NCBI GenBank assembly: GCA_963920765.1 | Contig: OY987246.1 | Coordinates: 13,388,868-13,452,867 of the forward strand | Direction: 5' to 3' | Source of the DNA: Ulota crispa | Taxonomy: Eukaryota; Streptophyta; Bryopsida; Orthotrichales; Orthotrichaceae | Length of the DNA stretch: 64,000 nt | Shown here: in pieces, positions 23,592-36,721 of the stretch | Layout of the letters: the number at the start of each line of letters is the position of its first letter | Numbering within the stretch: the first letter of the stretch is position 1 | Notes under the pieces: generated by a model | The model's database searches: none | Told to the model about the DNA's origin: nothing | Seen by the model: the letters and a program-made list of their open reading frames with translations, nothing else | Position numbers and translations under genes: made by a program

Positions 23592-24239
23592 TTAACCCCT
23601 AAATGCTCTAGGCCTTTCTGAAGTTCTTGGCATTTTCAGGAAAGTGCACAATCAACCAACCTTTTCATAAATCTCATCAACTTTTTTTAAACTGTAACCG
23701 TACAAATTTAAACTTGACATGTTAGAGATTACATGGAAAAAGAAAACACAACAATATCATTTGTAGTTTGAAAGATTATAATGTTTGAACATGAGGGTGT
23801 TAAAATTGTAAAAGTGACTTGAAGTCTTCTAATCCTCATTTCACATGTCAAATCTAAAAAGTTGGTCATCAAAAAAATATGAGGTTTAAGGTCATTACAT
23901 GTTTAACCTCAACCAATTTATGGTTTTCAAAATCTACTCCTATATGTTTTTGGATTTCTAATGTGGATTTTTCCCCAAGCTCTAGTGTATTTGAGGCTCA
24001 TTTTCAAGATCTTCCAACACTAGAAAACTCAAGATTGCAGTGGACACCCTTGTACAAAATCTTGAATAGGAAAATCATCAACACTCATTTGCAAAATCAG
24101 ATTTTTGATACTGAAAATAGACTTCAAAACAAACTTATGTTCAAAAAAAATACCAAAAATTGTGATTTGATCAAAACATTATTTACCTTCAAAGTTTTGC
24201 AAACACCCAAATTGGGTGCCTTGGGCATTTCGGGGTTAA
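23592..24239. mobile_element. TTAA-bounded element 5 (648 bp)
   Basis: Left end TTAACCCCTAAATGCTC, right end GGGCATTTCGGGGTTAA, inverted. The interior is related to element 9 at 34147 (GTTAGAGATTACATGGAAA-type block and CAACACTAGAAA). The 121-codon frame inside has no recognisable domain and I do not call it a gene. Confidence 0.75.
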
Positions 24240-24408
24240 TGTAGACAATCTCTACATTCGTTTTACTTTTTATTTTTTACTTTTGCTAACCTTTAGGATT
24301 TTTGAGGCGTATTAAAAGAATCTTAGGGTTACAAGTAAAGTTATTGATTGATTTATGCTTGCTTTAAAAGCTCATAAATTTCTCATTTGATATAAAATAA
24401 TTTGCAGC

Positions 24409-25316
24409 TTAACCCCTACTGGCCCAAGCCCATTTTTTTTGTAAAAGTCACCACAACTCTCACTTTTAGGGAATCATTAAAAAGATAGGAAAGAAGTTTT
24501 TTTTGAAAATTCAACCATAGGATTTTGCCCAAGACAAGACTAAGGTAGGTACTTGTGGATTTCAATGAAGAGAAGTGAGATATTGACATCCAAATTTAAA
24601 AAACTCTTTCTTCTTGCCCCAAATTTTCACAAGTCTTTAACCACTCTTCTAGCAAAAAATTGCTCTACACAAAGTTGAGGTTTGATTACTTCATGTAATA
24701 AAACAAGTTAGGTATATGTGGGAAAATTTTCAAATGAATTGGAGGTATACAATGTATTATGTAAAATCTTTGAATGTCTGAAGGTCATAAACTTTGCAAA
24801 TACGCTAGGCAAAATTGGAGGCTTTATGTAAAATTTAGAAACTTGAATTACTTTGATCCAAATGGTGAAAACCAAGGAATCTTAGGCTATTACAATTTGG
24901 AAAAAAAAAGAAAAGAACAAATATGCAAACCACTAAAAAAATTAAAGTACCAAATTTCACAAGGGACAAAAGGAATGGAGGATTGGGAGACCCCCAAGAT
25001 GGGCCCTTTTCATTCCACTCCCCTTTACCCAAGTGTTCACACCTTGTGTCCGTGAGGGCTAACCCTCTTTGGAGTCAACAACCACTTACAAAAGAGAAGC
25101 CCTACCCAAACCGCACATCCTCTTTTGATTTTGGAAATTCTTGCATAACTTCTTTATCAAATATTAGAAAGAAGAAAAAATTAGATACCCTTGTTGTTAT
25201 TTGAAATTTTCACCTTCAATAAAAATTTCAAAAAATCACATAAACTAGTTTAACTATATGTACATACCCAAAATCCATTTGTCCTTCAAAGGGACACTTG
25301 GGCCTTGAGGTGTTAA
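24409..25316. mobile_element. TTAA-bounded element 6 (908 bp)
   Basis: Left end TTAACCCCTACTGGCCC, right end GGGCCTTGAGGTGTTAA. A subterminal stem GTCCTTCAAAGGGAC lies inside the right end. The right end block with TACCCAAAATCCATTTGTCC matches elements 10 and 11. Confidence 0.7.
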
Positions 25317-25518
25317 ATAGCTCATTGCTGACCCATTCTGGAAAAGTCTTTTCTAACAAGCTTTTTCCAAAATTGTGTTTAATTTCCGATAAAAATTTCT
25401 TAGAGGATATACATAACTTACGCTAGAATCAAAAAACTAAGTGACTGTCCTGGGATCCTTTGGTAGGCTAGAATGTTATTGTGATAGATAGGTACATTAC
25501 TATTGGTTTTATCTACTA

Positions 25519-26578
25519 TTAACCTTTAAAGGGCGGAGCTACTATAATACATAGTATGTATGGTGCTATATAATTGGCATTTGTTACCAACAAAAAGTTT
25601 TAATTTGGGATCTTGAATACCTCACTAGAACAACATTGATCTACAGTGATTATCAAAATTGTCTCAATGTTTGCTTAGATGTTAAGCTTTTTTTGAATAT
25701 CTTCACTATATATAAGTGGCATTTTATCCTCAGATTTTTTGTGTGTGATCCTTGTGCAATCATGATCAAGCATACCAATTTTCAGTTACTAAAAACCAAA
25801 ATTCTATTTTTGGTAAATTTTTTTGTGTCAAAATCAAGAAAGTTGATCAAAAAACATTGGTGATGAATTTTTGAGATTTGATTGCATGAATATGTTGGAG
25901 ACATCCATACGCACATCTTTGCCTCAAACAAATTTTTCCAAAAAAAATCTAAAAGAATTCTAAAAATGTTTTAATTTTAGGCCAAATTTAGTAAACTTGA
26001 TAATTCTTCATGGAATCTATTTTTTGGCAAAAGAAACATATCCTCATGTTTAAAGGTACAAACATAATCACAACATGTGAGTTATTTTGCCAAAAAATAG
26101 ATTCCGTGAAGAATTATCAAGTTTACTAAATTTGGCCTGAAATCAAAATATTTTTAGAATTCTTTTGGAAATTTTTGTTTGAAGCAAAAATGCGCGTATA
26201 GATGTCTCCAACATACCCATGCAATCAAATCTCAAAAATTCATCACCAATGTTTTAATCAACTTTCTTGATTTTGACACAAAACAATTTACCAAAAATAG
26301 AATTTTGGTTTTAAGTAACTAAAAATTGGTATGCTTGATCATGATTGCACAAGGATCACACACAAAAAAATTGAGGATAAAATGCCACTTATATATAGTG
26401 GAGATATTGAAAAAGACTTGACATCTAAGCAAACATTGAGACAACTTTGGTAGTCACTGTATATTCTAACTCCTTTGTTGATCTTAAATGTAATAAGGTT
26501 GTGAATGCACTCCAAATACAAGAAAAATACCCCAAATTGTACTTGTCACAAAGGGCTGCTTTGTCCTTTTGGGGTTAA
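25519..26578. mobile_element. TTAA-bounded element 7 (1,060 bp), long palindrome
   Basis: Left end TTAACCTTTAAAGGGCG, right end TGTCCTTTTGGGGTTAA. The two halves are inverted copies for about 250 bases; for example GGCATTTTATCCTCA at 25718 and its complement near 26377. A related half copy is at 50316-50725. Confidence 0.75.
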
Positions 26579-26964
26579 CTCCTCAATGATAAGGCGTTCA
26601 AAATTAAATGATAAGTGAATGAAACATATTCCACGTGCATGGATTTTTTTTTTCTTTATCATGTTAGATTCTTGTATTAGTTCTTTAGAATTTGTATGGT
26701 ATAGATTTCTAAATCTTTTGTTTATAAATACGTAATAGCTGAGAAGACATAGCTGTGTCTCATCTCAAAAATTATCTTTATAATAACTCTAGAAAGAAAG
26801 TAGATTAAAAATCCTTAAAAATAGTCATAATTAGAACCTGACATTATAAATTTAGAAGAATCAAAGAAAGAAATCTCTTGTAGAATCTACTCATTTTCAA
26901 TCCACAATCAACTTTAGGAGGAATTTCAAAATTAAGCCTTGTAAAAAATAATGATAAATATAAT

Positions 26965-27093
26965 CACTACAAAGAAATCATGGTTGAATTCACAAAAAGT
27001 TGATAAAGATTGTGACCTAATTTTCAATATATTGTAAATTAGGTCACAATCTTTATCAACTTTTTGTAAATTTAACCATGATTTTTTGTAGTG
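26965..27093. mobile_element. 129-bp CACTA-ended palindromic MITE with 3-bp target duplication
   Basis: Begins CACTACAAAGAAATCATGG and ends CCATGATTTTTTGTAGTG. Almost the whole element is an inverted repeat around a short AT-rich loop (GTGACCTAATTT inside both arms). AAT occurs directly on both sides (26962-26964 and 27094-27096). CACTA ends plus a 3-bp duplication fit the CMC/En-Spm superfamily. Confidence 0.8.
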
Positions 27094-27997
27094 AATGGTA
27101 GATTCAACTGTATGAATACAATCTATGAATCATAATGTGAACTTTGATTCTGAATCTATTATTGAAATGTTCTTCTAAAGTGCAATTTCATACCATATAT
27201 TTGATATGTTTAAAAATCTAGTGTACCCTTGATCCGTGAGAGGCTGAGCTAGCAGCATAGATTTTATGTTGATGCATTTGTACAGGCAGCTAGAGGGGCT
27301 TGATGTGACGTGGAGGGCGAGAAAAAAACCTGTTTCTGGCAGTTAGTCACACCAAGAGGCTGGCATTTTTCTGTCTTTGCAAAATAAAATCATGAAATGG
27401 TGTACTTGGAACAAAAGGATTTCTTTTTCTAAAATGGGTACCCATGTACTCTTTAATTTCCATGCCATGCTTTAGGGGTGCTTGGGGTCCTTGGCATACC
27501 ACCAGGCAGGGTGTTTAAATTTTTCTATGCTCAGATGTGACAATATGTATTAAGTATTCTAATATTTTATTAGGGCTGGTTTTCATGTGAGGCCAATATG
27601 GGTAAAATTCATTAAAAGCTAACAGTGAACCTTAGTCCATGCATGGAAGTGCGCCTTATATGCTAAAGAAGAAATGGCAAATTGAATTAGCATTATTCAA
27701 GGAGGAAATATGAATTTTTAGGAGTTTGGGTTGCCTGTTGACTTGACTAGCTTTGGATATTGAAATTGACCTACTATGAAAGGTTACCAAAAGTAAGTGA
27801 CATGTTATAAGGTCAGAGGCTTTTAAACCGACCATGTAAGGGCTGAAATTGAATTTTGGGGAGGTGGAACTTCTTGAAATAGTTTTAAGTAAGTTTTACT
27901 TGAAAGACAAGAGGAATTGGCATCTAACCCAAGTTTTTTCATATTTTTTGGAATTCTATGAAATTTGTTCTAAAATTTTGAAATGGAAAAACGATAA

Positions 27998-28111
27998 GGC
28001 TCTAAAACCGTCCACCTCCTCAAATGTATGTTTATTGTACATTGCTGAAATGCTATGAATAAAAAATGTACTAATAGAGTTGATTTGGGGAGGTGGGCGG
28101 TTTTAATGCCC
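27998..28111. mobile_element. 114-bp Tourist-like MITE with TAA target duplication
   Basis: Left end GGCTCTAAAACCGTCCACC, right end, on the other strand, GGGCATTAAAACCGCCCACC. TAA flanks both sides, the usual target of PIF/Harbinger (Tourist) elements. Confidence 0.6.
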
Positions 28112-30122
28112 TAATGGAGTTTGAGCTTCCTTAGCACATATTGAGAATTATGGTTTTGCTTCAAATGGGACTGCAAAATGCGCTTGGAAAGACATTGCTA
28201 CGAGTTTTCCAACATTACGTCACGTGTTTAAATTCAACAAAAAAAAATCCGAGCATGTGGAACTTTGTTAAAAAAATTGATGACAATGAGTTGTGGATTT
28301 AAACCTATTTTAGAGTTTGTTGACACCCAAGGAAATTTGCTCCATAACTTGTTCCTTCCCTACTCACATGAAAGTGATTGACAACACTTTTGTTGGGCAA
28401 CATAGGTATATCATTTTCCAAGTTTGATAAACCTCTTGGTATTTGCCAACTTGGCAGGTACATATAAGTCTGCCTTAGAGATTTTAAGTTGATGCATGTT
28501 GAAATGTCATTGTATATGGCATGATTTTTTTTTTTAATTCTTAATTTCTTATAATTTGACAATGTTCATTCTACTTTCTTGCTAATTAAGGGAATGAATG
28601 TAGAGGGTAGCCAAGTGACTCGGTTATTGGGAAGTAGGAAATGATTGAGTTAACCTATCCACAGTAGATTAGAAGTGTGATTTAACAGTTTTACTCCTCT
28701 CGAATAATATTGCAAATGATACATGTGTAATGTTAAATAATTTCAAGGGATGAGTAAAAGATAATAGGAACCATTGATAACATCCTAAAATTCTTGATTT
28801 GTTTCTTAGCAAAGATTTTAATGAAATTTTCCATTTTAGAATGTCTTCAAGTCACCTAAATCAATCCTAGATTTATTCTTTTTCTATTCTTAATGTTATG
28901 TTCTATCCAAAATATTATTCATTTCAATATAAAAATTCAAATTTTTATTTTTAGCATCCAAACAAAAGGTACAACAGAATAGTTACAAGTCCAATGGTAT
29001 TTAGTTTGACGTATAAGCTGATATTTAAAGCAATTGGCAATTTTGAGACTAAAAATGCCAAAATTTGTGAACTCTCAAAAAAACACCTTGTAATTAAATT
29101 TTGGAGCGTTCCTTTTGCACATTTGGTTGTATCCTTTCAATGTTGATTTGAGTTTGTATTTAGAGATTATCATTCATAAAGATCATAACATCAAAGGTGA
29201 GAACTTTTGATGTTTGAACTCTGCAAAATGGGAGAAATTTGACTTCAAGAATTTGCAACTTTAAATTGTGTGCTCTTATACCTAGTAACTCTTGGGATTC
29301 CATTGCATATGTGTGTTGAAAGTATGTGTGAAAAAAATCAAACCAACTGGACAAATAATTGTGGTGAAAATTAATTATTTGTAAAGATGGTCTAGCAATT
29401 TCATCATAGAAAAGGAATATTTTGAAGGATGCAAAAGAATAGTTGTCCATTTTTTTTGGTAAGATTAACAAAATGAACACCTAGCTTATGTTGTAATCTT
29501 TGTCAATCATGAAAAACAGTAGATTAATGCAAATTATTTCCTTTGGTCTTAGAAGCCTTTGAAGCTATGCCTTTTTTATTTTTTAGACACTAACTAACAA
29601 CAAAAAATTGTTAATAAAGGCTCATAATTCCACTTCACGTGCTTATCGTCATTATAATTTTTTGAATTATACAAGTATGTTGAAAGGATGTGTGAACAAT
29701 TTTGAATCCATCAAGCCTTTTTTTAAGTTGCCGATGTTGCCCAATTTGAAAAGGAAGTCACATGTTCTATTACAATTTTTTTTGTCATTTTGTTCAATAT
29801 TTCTGAAAACTAGTGCATTGAAAAAGTAATACTTGTGCACAAGCTCTAACAATATTCTAAAAATCCATGCACATTTTTGTTTACATTTGAATGCCCACAT
29901 TACTTTTAAATTCCATTGCAAAGCTTTAAAAAAAAGGAAGGGTTACTTCCTGAGTGGCTCTTGTTATCTTATCTGTGCCTCGAGGTGATGTTGGAGTGAA
30001 TTTACCCATGATCTAATTGATACGAATACACAATCGACAATTATTCTTAAGAAATCTATCAATTATACCAACAGTGTTGTTCCCTAAGTAGTCATGTACC
30101 TATACTTTTGCACATAAATTTT
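28112..30122. other. AT-rich gene-free stretch
   Basis: Several minus-strand frames of 84-106 codons occur but none has domain, codon or splice support. No complete element seen. Confidence 0.35.
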
Positions 30123-30528
30123 GGGAATTGATATGGACACACCCTGCATTTTATATATGCACACCCTATGGGTAGATTTTAGATTTTTACTATCAAAAAG
30201 TTGAATTTGAGAAGTTTGAATTTAGGTTTGGACTTAAAGACCTTAATTTAGTCTTGAACCATAAAGGAGGTTACAATTGAACATCACCCAATGAAAAAGC
30301 TTAGCTTTTATTACAAATAAAAGTAAAAATAATGATTTGTTCCTTAGTTATGCTTTTTCATTGGGTGTTGTTTAATTGTAATGTCATATATGGTTCTAAA
30401 CTAAATCAAGGTCTGTAAGTCCAAATTTAAATTCAAAATTTTCAAATTCAAATTTTTAATAGTATAGATCTAAAATTTACCCCGGGATGTGCATATATCA
30501 AACCTTGGGTGCGTTCATATCAAGTCCC
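30123..30528. mobile_element. Fold-back element family A, copy 3 (406 bp)
   Basis: Begins GGGAATTGATATGG and ends CATATCAAGTCCC. Arms and loop match copies 1 and 2 (AATGAAAAAGCTTAGC, CATTGGGTGTTG). It is the most diverged of the three. No convincing target duplication is left. Confidence 0.75.
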
Positions 30529-31354
30529 TAATTTTTGTGTATAACTGAATTGTTGACATGAAGAATACATCTTTATTTTAAAAATATGAAACGATACTAA
30601 ATTCTTCAATAGATCAAACATAAACAGAAGTAAGCTTACACAACATGGCCAGAGTGCCCCTCAACACTGTCATTTTGACTTCAGTCCCGTGTAAACAGAA
30701 ATAAGGCCCAAATAATAGATGGACATTATGCGGTACCTAACTTTAAATCACATAATGTATTAATGTCACTTGTAAAATATTTTAAAATGAAAGTAATCTT
30801 AAAAAGAATCATTACTAAAAAGGACTCCTTTTGCACTCTGCACCTTACAAGATTTTAAATTGGACAGAAATCTTTTAAAAATCCTTACCCCTGGTAAGTT
30901 AATTAATGTGAAAAGGTAACGGAATGTCATCTATCAAGTTATCTACCTCGAGAACCATGAATGCACATGATGCCATCATGCCATGGTGATCACATCGGGC
31001 CAATTAACCCCATGATTACAGCAACTGTTCCCATGTTTGAACTCCAAGAGCTGAAGGTGTTCCCAAGGACCCCCACTGGAGAGGCGACACCTCACCCCCA
31101 ATACACAATAATAATGAATGAGGAGCCCATCATCATGTATACATCACCAACAGTAGTGTGGTACTAATAAGTTAGGTGTTCGGTAGAAGGCTTTGGATCG
31201 TAGAAGAAAAGAGAGGGAGTAATTCTAGCCTACAATTCAAATGATTTGTTGGGAAAGTTCAACCCTAAGCATCATAAATTCTGTAGCTTTCTATGTACTT
31301 TTGTCTTACCCTTGGTGTCATCAAGAGTGAAGACCAGTCCAAGTTTCAAATTCT
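30529..31354. other. Gene-free stretch
   Basis: A slightly GC-richer patch at 30950-31170 contains a 68-codon frame without recognisable motif. Nothing else seen. Confidence 0.35.
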
Positions 31355-32276
31355 TTAACCCCTAAAGGACCAGGCAAAGATTTCATCCAAATTCTCCAAA
31401 ACTGCCATTTTTAGAGCATCAACCAAATTTGAAAACAAAAACATTTTTATGCATATGCTACCGTAGGATCTTGTAGAAGAATGGCTTAGAAGGTGTGGAA
31501 AAAAAATTCAAAGTTTTCCACCACATGGATTGGAAGTTAGAATGGTTTGAATATTCAAAAACATCTTGTGAAAAACCGGGCACCTACCCTTCAGAAGGTG
31601 AAATTTCTTAGGAAAAAAGGCCATGTGGGTGGTGCTCCTCTAAATTTCTTATTCCACCTAAGTAAAGTACATGTCAAAAAAGTCTCAAATCATTTGGAGT
31701 TGTATAACATATGAAAAAAAATTAGTAAGTAAAAAGAAGTAGAGAATGATCAAAGCACTAAATTGTTAAGAATTTAATTATGGAAATGAAAAATGCCAAT
31801 CCCAATGGTCATGATGTTGTAATAAACAATCTACATCCTTTTGTTTTGTTTTTTTTCCAAAATGTTGGAAATTGAGTAAAATAAAGGACTTCAAAGATTA
31901 TTTTGGAGTAGAGAATCCATAACAGCTTGCAAACAAAAAATCCTCATAACTTTCATCTTGTTGATCAAAATGGAATGATTTGAAGCTTCTTGCATTCACA
32001 TAAATCTCCTAAACCAATTTCAATTTTTTTTTTTTTTGAAAATTTTGATTTAAAAAAATCTGCCCAAGCTACCTACTAAATGTAAAAAGCAACATATCAA
32101 GCCATAACTTTTTACTCATAATTCCAAATGTCATGAAATTTAATGCATATGAAAGATAAACCTTGTCCCCACATTCTGTTAAATTTTCAACCTAAAATAT
32201 TAAAAAATCCAATCACAAGTACGTGCTCGAAATCGCTATGTTTCTAAAAAAGGGGGTTTGATCCTTTAAGGGTTAA
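31355..32276. mobile_element. TTAA-bounded element 8 (922 bp)
   Basis: Left end TTAACCCCTAAAGGACC, right end GATCCTTTAAGGGTTAA, inverted over about 15 bases. The left end is identical to those of elements 2, 10 and 11. No coding capacity. Confidence 0.75.
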
Positions 32277-33048
32277 ACATATGTAATTCAGAAGAGTAAT
32301 TTAAGGATGGTTTTTGCACAAAAAACGTTGTAATTTATGATCCTTAGATCATGCTTGTTATATTTACCATGGTAACAATAGTGATTATCAATAAAATCGT
32401 AACTTATTTATTGAGGAATCTTTCTAAAATGAATTGTGATCTGAAGTTCACTAGCTTTTATAAGATTTGTATTTGCTTCAAGTTTGAAACAGCTAAAGTT
32501 ATATTTATTGTCATTTGTTTCGATTTTTAGAAAGTTTAAGCATTTTGAAGAGTGGTTTTTCTTAGCAAGAAAAACTATTCTGTAAGGTGGAACATGCTTG
32601 TATTCTTTGAACTATCAATTGTTCAAAATTAAACAAAACACTAGGTTTGGAATCTATATACACAACATAAATGATAAAAATTTGACATAAGAAGAACATT
32701 TGGATGGATGATAAACTTGGCTCTAAATGCACAAGAGGACATGTTTCTCACTTTTTGAATTCCTAATTTCCATTTCTCTTTCAAAACTTGAAGCTATTTA
32801 GTGGCATCGCTTACCGACTCTTGTTTTTTTATTGAAAGTTTTGGACATTTATTGAATTTAGGAAAGTACACCCAAGCCTCTCTCATCTCATAAATGAGGT
32901 GTCCAAATGCACGTCATTGAATGGAACTCTACAACACAATGTCAATACAATATTGCAAGCAAACATAACATTAACAAAGCATTTGAAAATTTAGAATTTT
33001 TAAGGATATATTGTAAATTTTTTTTTGCTTTCATTGAACTCCTTATTA
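32277..33048. other. AT-rich spacer
   Basis: No gene or element recognised. Confidence 0.35.
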
Positions 33049-33308
33049 TAGTAGAACTCCTCTAAACTGATATGGTTGGGATTCCAAGAATTAGATTAGT
33101 TTAAGTAATTTATTAGTTAATTATGTGGAAGTGTAAGTGAAGTAACCTTGAGGTTACTAGTGGCAGGATAGCACCAAGGAGCATTACTACTATTGAATTA
33201 ATTGTTTTGGTTTATGACTAACGTATGGTTTGACTTTGAGATTTGTGTTAAATATTAAATTATAGAGGATATCAATTTAGAGGATATTAGTTTAGAGGAG
33301 TTCTATTG
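33049..33308. mobile_element. pogo/Tigger-like MITE (260 bp), TA target
   Basis: The left end TAGTAGAACTCCTCTAAAC and the right end, on the other strand, CAATAGAACTCCTCTAAAC are inverted, with TA on both sides. Ends of the type CAGTAGAACCTCTATAAA with TA duplication are known for pogo-type Tc1/mariner elements. No transposase inside. Confidence 0.65.
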
Positions 33309-34146
33309 TATGGCATTTATATGCAACTTTTTGACACATCAAATAAAATTCCACACCTTATTTACTAGTTGAAAGATGGAATTTCAAAAAACAAACTACA
33401 ATGTCAAAACTTGGTTTCCAAATCCCAAGTGATCATTGGGTTGAATTGGTGCCACTTGGACTTTTGGAACCAACCTCAAAGCCTCTAACATTATAGCTTG
33501 TTTTCCATAAACCCTATTTGCTTTGGTGTTTTACAAGATTACAAAATCTACAATTCTTTCTTCCAACTTGTTGTTGGTCCTCTCTTTGACTTTTCCAAGT
33601 TGTATTCAAAAACCGGCTATCAATACAAAGATAACCACGTGAAACAATAAAAAATTAGTTGAAATTTGAAGTTCCTGGGCAAAAACTAGATTTTTTTTTC
33701 TTAAATAGTTTAATCGTAATGTGTTATACTATAATTATATATATGAAAAAGTGCGTCCCCAAGAAAAACCACTTGAAATCAGGAAATTGGGACAAACCAG
33801 GTTTGAGCCACTGATCTTCAAAGGTCTTCCTAAATGGGGTATGGTAGGTAGCTCAAGAAGCGACAGTTTTAGGGTTGATCTGCTTTTTCATGGCCTTTCC
33901 AAGACACAAAGATTTTTTGTTTAATTTTCAGACAAAGAAATGGATGCTAAATGTAACACAATTTTTTTTCATGTTTTTTGAAGCATTATTGAATTGTTGA
34001 TGAATTTTTAAAGTTTTTGGTAGTAGTGCACCTATTTGTGATTCTAGGTTTTTCATAAACTATTCCCCTATAATTTATAAAAAAATGAGGTGGAATCAAG
34101 GAGTACAATTGGCTCTTGCAATGAAAGATAGTTTTTCTTTTAAGAC
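33309..34146. other. Spacer with a remnant of a TTAA-family interior
   Basis: The block 33880-34070 matches the interior of TTAA element 4 (for example GAAATGGATGCTAAATGTAA), but no TTAA-type ends bound it. The rest shows nothing. Confidence 0.45.
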
Positions 34147-34796
34147 TTAACCCCTCAAAGCCCATGCACTTTCTCAAGTATCTCAGAATGTGTTCTTGGA
34201 TGAACAAAATGTCAACATTTTGATAAGTTGCATCAACCTTTTTAAAATTGTAACCATACAAATTCAAACTAGATATGTTAGAGATCACATAGAAACAGAA
34301 AACACAACAATATCACTTATGGATTGAAAGATTATAACATTTGATCAAGAGGGTTTCAAAACTATGAAAGTGATTTGAAGTCTTTCAATCCTCTTTTCAC
34401 ATCTCAAATTTAAAAATTGAGGATACCAAAAAAATATGAGTATGTAAAGTACAACATGTGTAACCCTAATCAATTTATGGCTTCATAAAATATACTCTAT
34501 AACTTTTAAAATTAAGTTTCTAATGTGATTGTTTCTCCAAGTTCTATTGTACTTTAGGCTCATTTCCAAGAGCTCTCAACACTAGAAAGTGAAGATTTGC
34601 AATGGACACCCTTGCACCTTATCTTGAATAGAAAAATCATAATCAATCATTTTCAAAATCAGACTTTTGATACTAAAACAAGACTTCAACAAGAACTTTA
34701 AAAAAAAGATCATTGTAATTAATCATGAAGAATTTAGGCATCCCAAATTACAAACAAGGAGGTATAGTTTTGGTCCCCTTGGGCCTTGAGGGTTTC
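34147..34796. mobile_element. TTAA-bounded element 9 (650 bp), right end mutated
   Basis: Left end TTAACCCCTCAAAGCCC; right end GGGCCTTGAGGGTTTC, where TTAA has become TTTC. The interior aligns with element 5. An old copy. Confidence 0.6.
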
Positions 34797-35323
34797 AGGA
34801 GGGTACATTCAAGAACCAACTTATATCCATTCGTGGGTTACTTATGGGAAGCATTATCTGTGAGAGGACACAATTTGAGCAACCTACCTTATTCACTTTG
34901 TGAATGGTGGTTTCCTCATCCTCTAAAACCTTAGTTTCTTTTGGGCAATTTAAGGCCCAATTGCCTCAAAAAAAAGAAGGTGAGCTTCAAGCCTAAAGAA
35001 AAAAAAGGGGGAAAAAATTTCAAAAAATGCCGAATTGCAATAATGAAAATTGTATTGCAACCTAAGCTTTCATAAAGTTCTTATCAAATTGAAAATTGAT
35101 GCCATCATTTTAAAATTATTTGAGGTTTAACCTAATCCAATTCCAAGCAATAATTAAGTAATGCCAATGATTATTTGGATCTTTCCAAAAAAAGACCAAT
35201 AAATGCTTTTTACCTACAAAAAAAATCCCATGATGATGCAAAAATCCATGCATGGAGGCCATCTCAACCCCAATCAAAAATAGGATGGAGCGTGCAAGCT
35301 ACAAACCATTTTTAAAAAACACC
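34797..35323. other. AT-rich spacer
   Basis: No gene or element recognised. Confidence 0.35.
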
Positions 35324-35552
35324 ATAAGGTAAGAATACCTATTACCAACATTGTAACTAATGACGTCTCTCTTTACACATGGTAGTCATTTTAGAACTTA
35401 AATCTAAGTACACCATAAATGACTTATCATTTAGTCGACAACAATAAGCTATCTATAATGTACCTAAATTTAAGTTCTAAAATGACTACCGTGTGTAGAG
35501 AGTGACGTCATTAGATACAATGTTGATACTGTAATGGGTGCTCCTACCTTAT
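35324..35552. mobile_element. Inverted-repeat element, family J copy 2 (229 bp)
   Basis: ATAAGGTAAGAATACC at the left is matched by GGTGCTCCTACCTTAT at the right. The arms are inverted for about 100 bases, for example AGTCATTTTAGAACTTAAAT and its complement. The ends match the element at 9909-10259. Confidence 0.7.
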
Positions 35553-35854
35553 AGCCATTGGTCATAAAACCAAAAAAATAACCCTGTTTAGAACCTATTC
35601 GTTGAACTTTCAGCTCCTGGCAACGTCAGAACATTGTAGGCCTGAGATTTTAGCGCGAGAAACTTCCAAACTCTGCTCCTGAATATGGTTACGTAGATTT
35701 TAGAAAAACGGATACTTTAGCATTTAATGAGTTGAAAAAGGGATTGGGGGGGGAGGGGATGAGGAACAGACTCAACAGAGGGTGTGGGTCACGCACTCAG
35801 AACTCAGAAGCTGCAAGGGCCGACTGGGAAAGATCCCCACCCACCCTAAGCTTA

Positions 35855-36646
35855 GGTCCGGTTCAGACTAGCAACCAGTCGAGAGACTGAAATTGGCATC
35901 CTGTCCGTTGTTTCATTCAATAGGATTTTTTCCGTGTAATTGTGTGTCATCTAAGAGTGTGTCTTTGTTGGACAAATTTGGTACCACCCTTGGAGTAAGC
36001 CCCAAATTTTTTACTATCTTGGCCGCTAATGTGATAATATTAGTTGGTGAAGATGGATGTAAAAGTATTGAACAAACCCTCAATCTGAACCCTGCAGCAG
36101 TCAAAACCCAAGTTTCAACCAATCACATTCAAGAATTTTTTGGCCGGTCGCTAATCTAAATCAAGCCGGCCTAGTTCAAACTAGCGACCAACCAAGACAC
36201 AAAAATCAGCACCTTGTCTGGTGTTTTGCCCGCTAGAAGCTTTTCTGTGTAATCGTGTGTCATCCAAGAATGTGCCTTTGTCAAACAAATTTGGTACCAC
36301 CCTTGGAGCAAGCTCCAAAAATTTCACTATCTTGGCCGCTAACGTGGCAATATTAGTTGGTGAAGATGGATGTAAATGTATTGAACAGACCTTCAATCTA
36401 AACCTTACAACAGTCAAAACCCATGCCAAATTTCAACCAATTACATTTGAGAAATTTTCGGCTAATCTCTAGTCTAAACCGGGCCCACTAGTTACTAGTG
36501 CACTATATTGGTTGGTGAAAATGGATGTATAAGCATTGAACAAACCCTTAGTTTGAACAAACCCTCCATCTAAACCTTGCAGCGGTTGAAACCAACCAAT
36601 TACATTCAAGAATTTTTTGACCGGTCGCTAGTCTAAACCGGGCCCA
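35855..36646. mobile_element. Three head-to-tail inverted-repeat elements with GGTCCGGTT-type ends
   Basis: Copy 1 spans about 35855-36170, copy 2 about 36170-36486, and copy 3 is a truncated right half at about 36504-36646. The full copies begin with GTTCA(G/A)ACTAGC(A/G)ACCA and end GCTAATCT plus TCTAAA-type inverse. All share GGTACCACCCTTGGAG (copies 1 and 2) and AATTTTTTGRCCGGTCGCTA (copies 1 and 3). No transposase. Superfamily is uncertain; hAT is possible. Confidence 0.65.
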
Positions 36647-36721
36647 CCGGGCCCACTAGTCACTAGTGCACTAACTTACTAGTCACTCAGTCCCTGACAC
36701 GGCTGTCGCTCTCGCACGCAA

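Noticed and set aside
23879-24244. 121-codon frame as a gene
   Set aside because: It lies wholly inside TTAA element 5, ends at its right terminus, and has no recognisable transposase or other motif.
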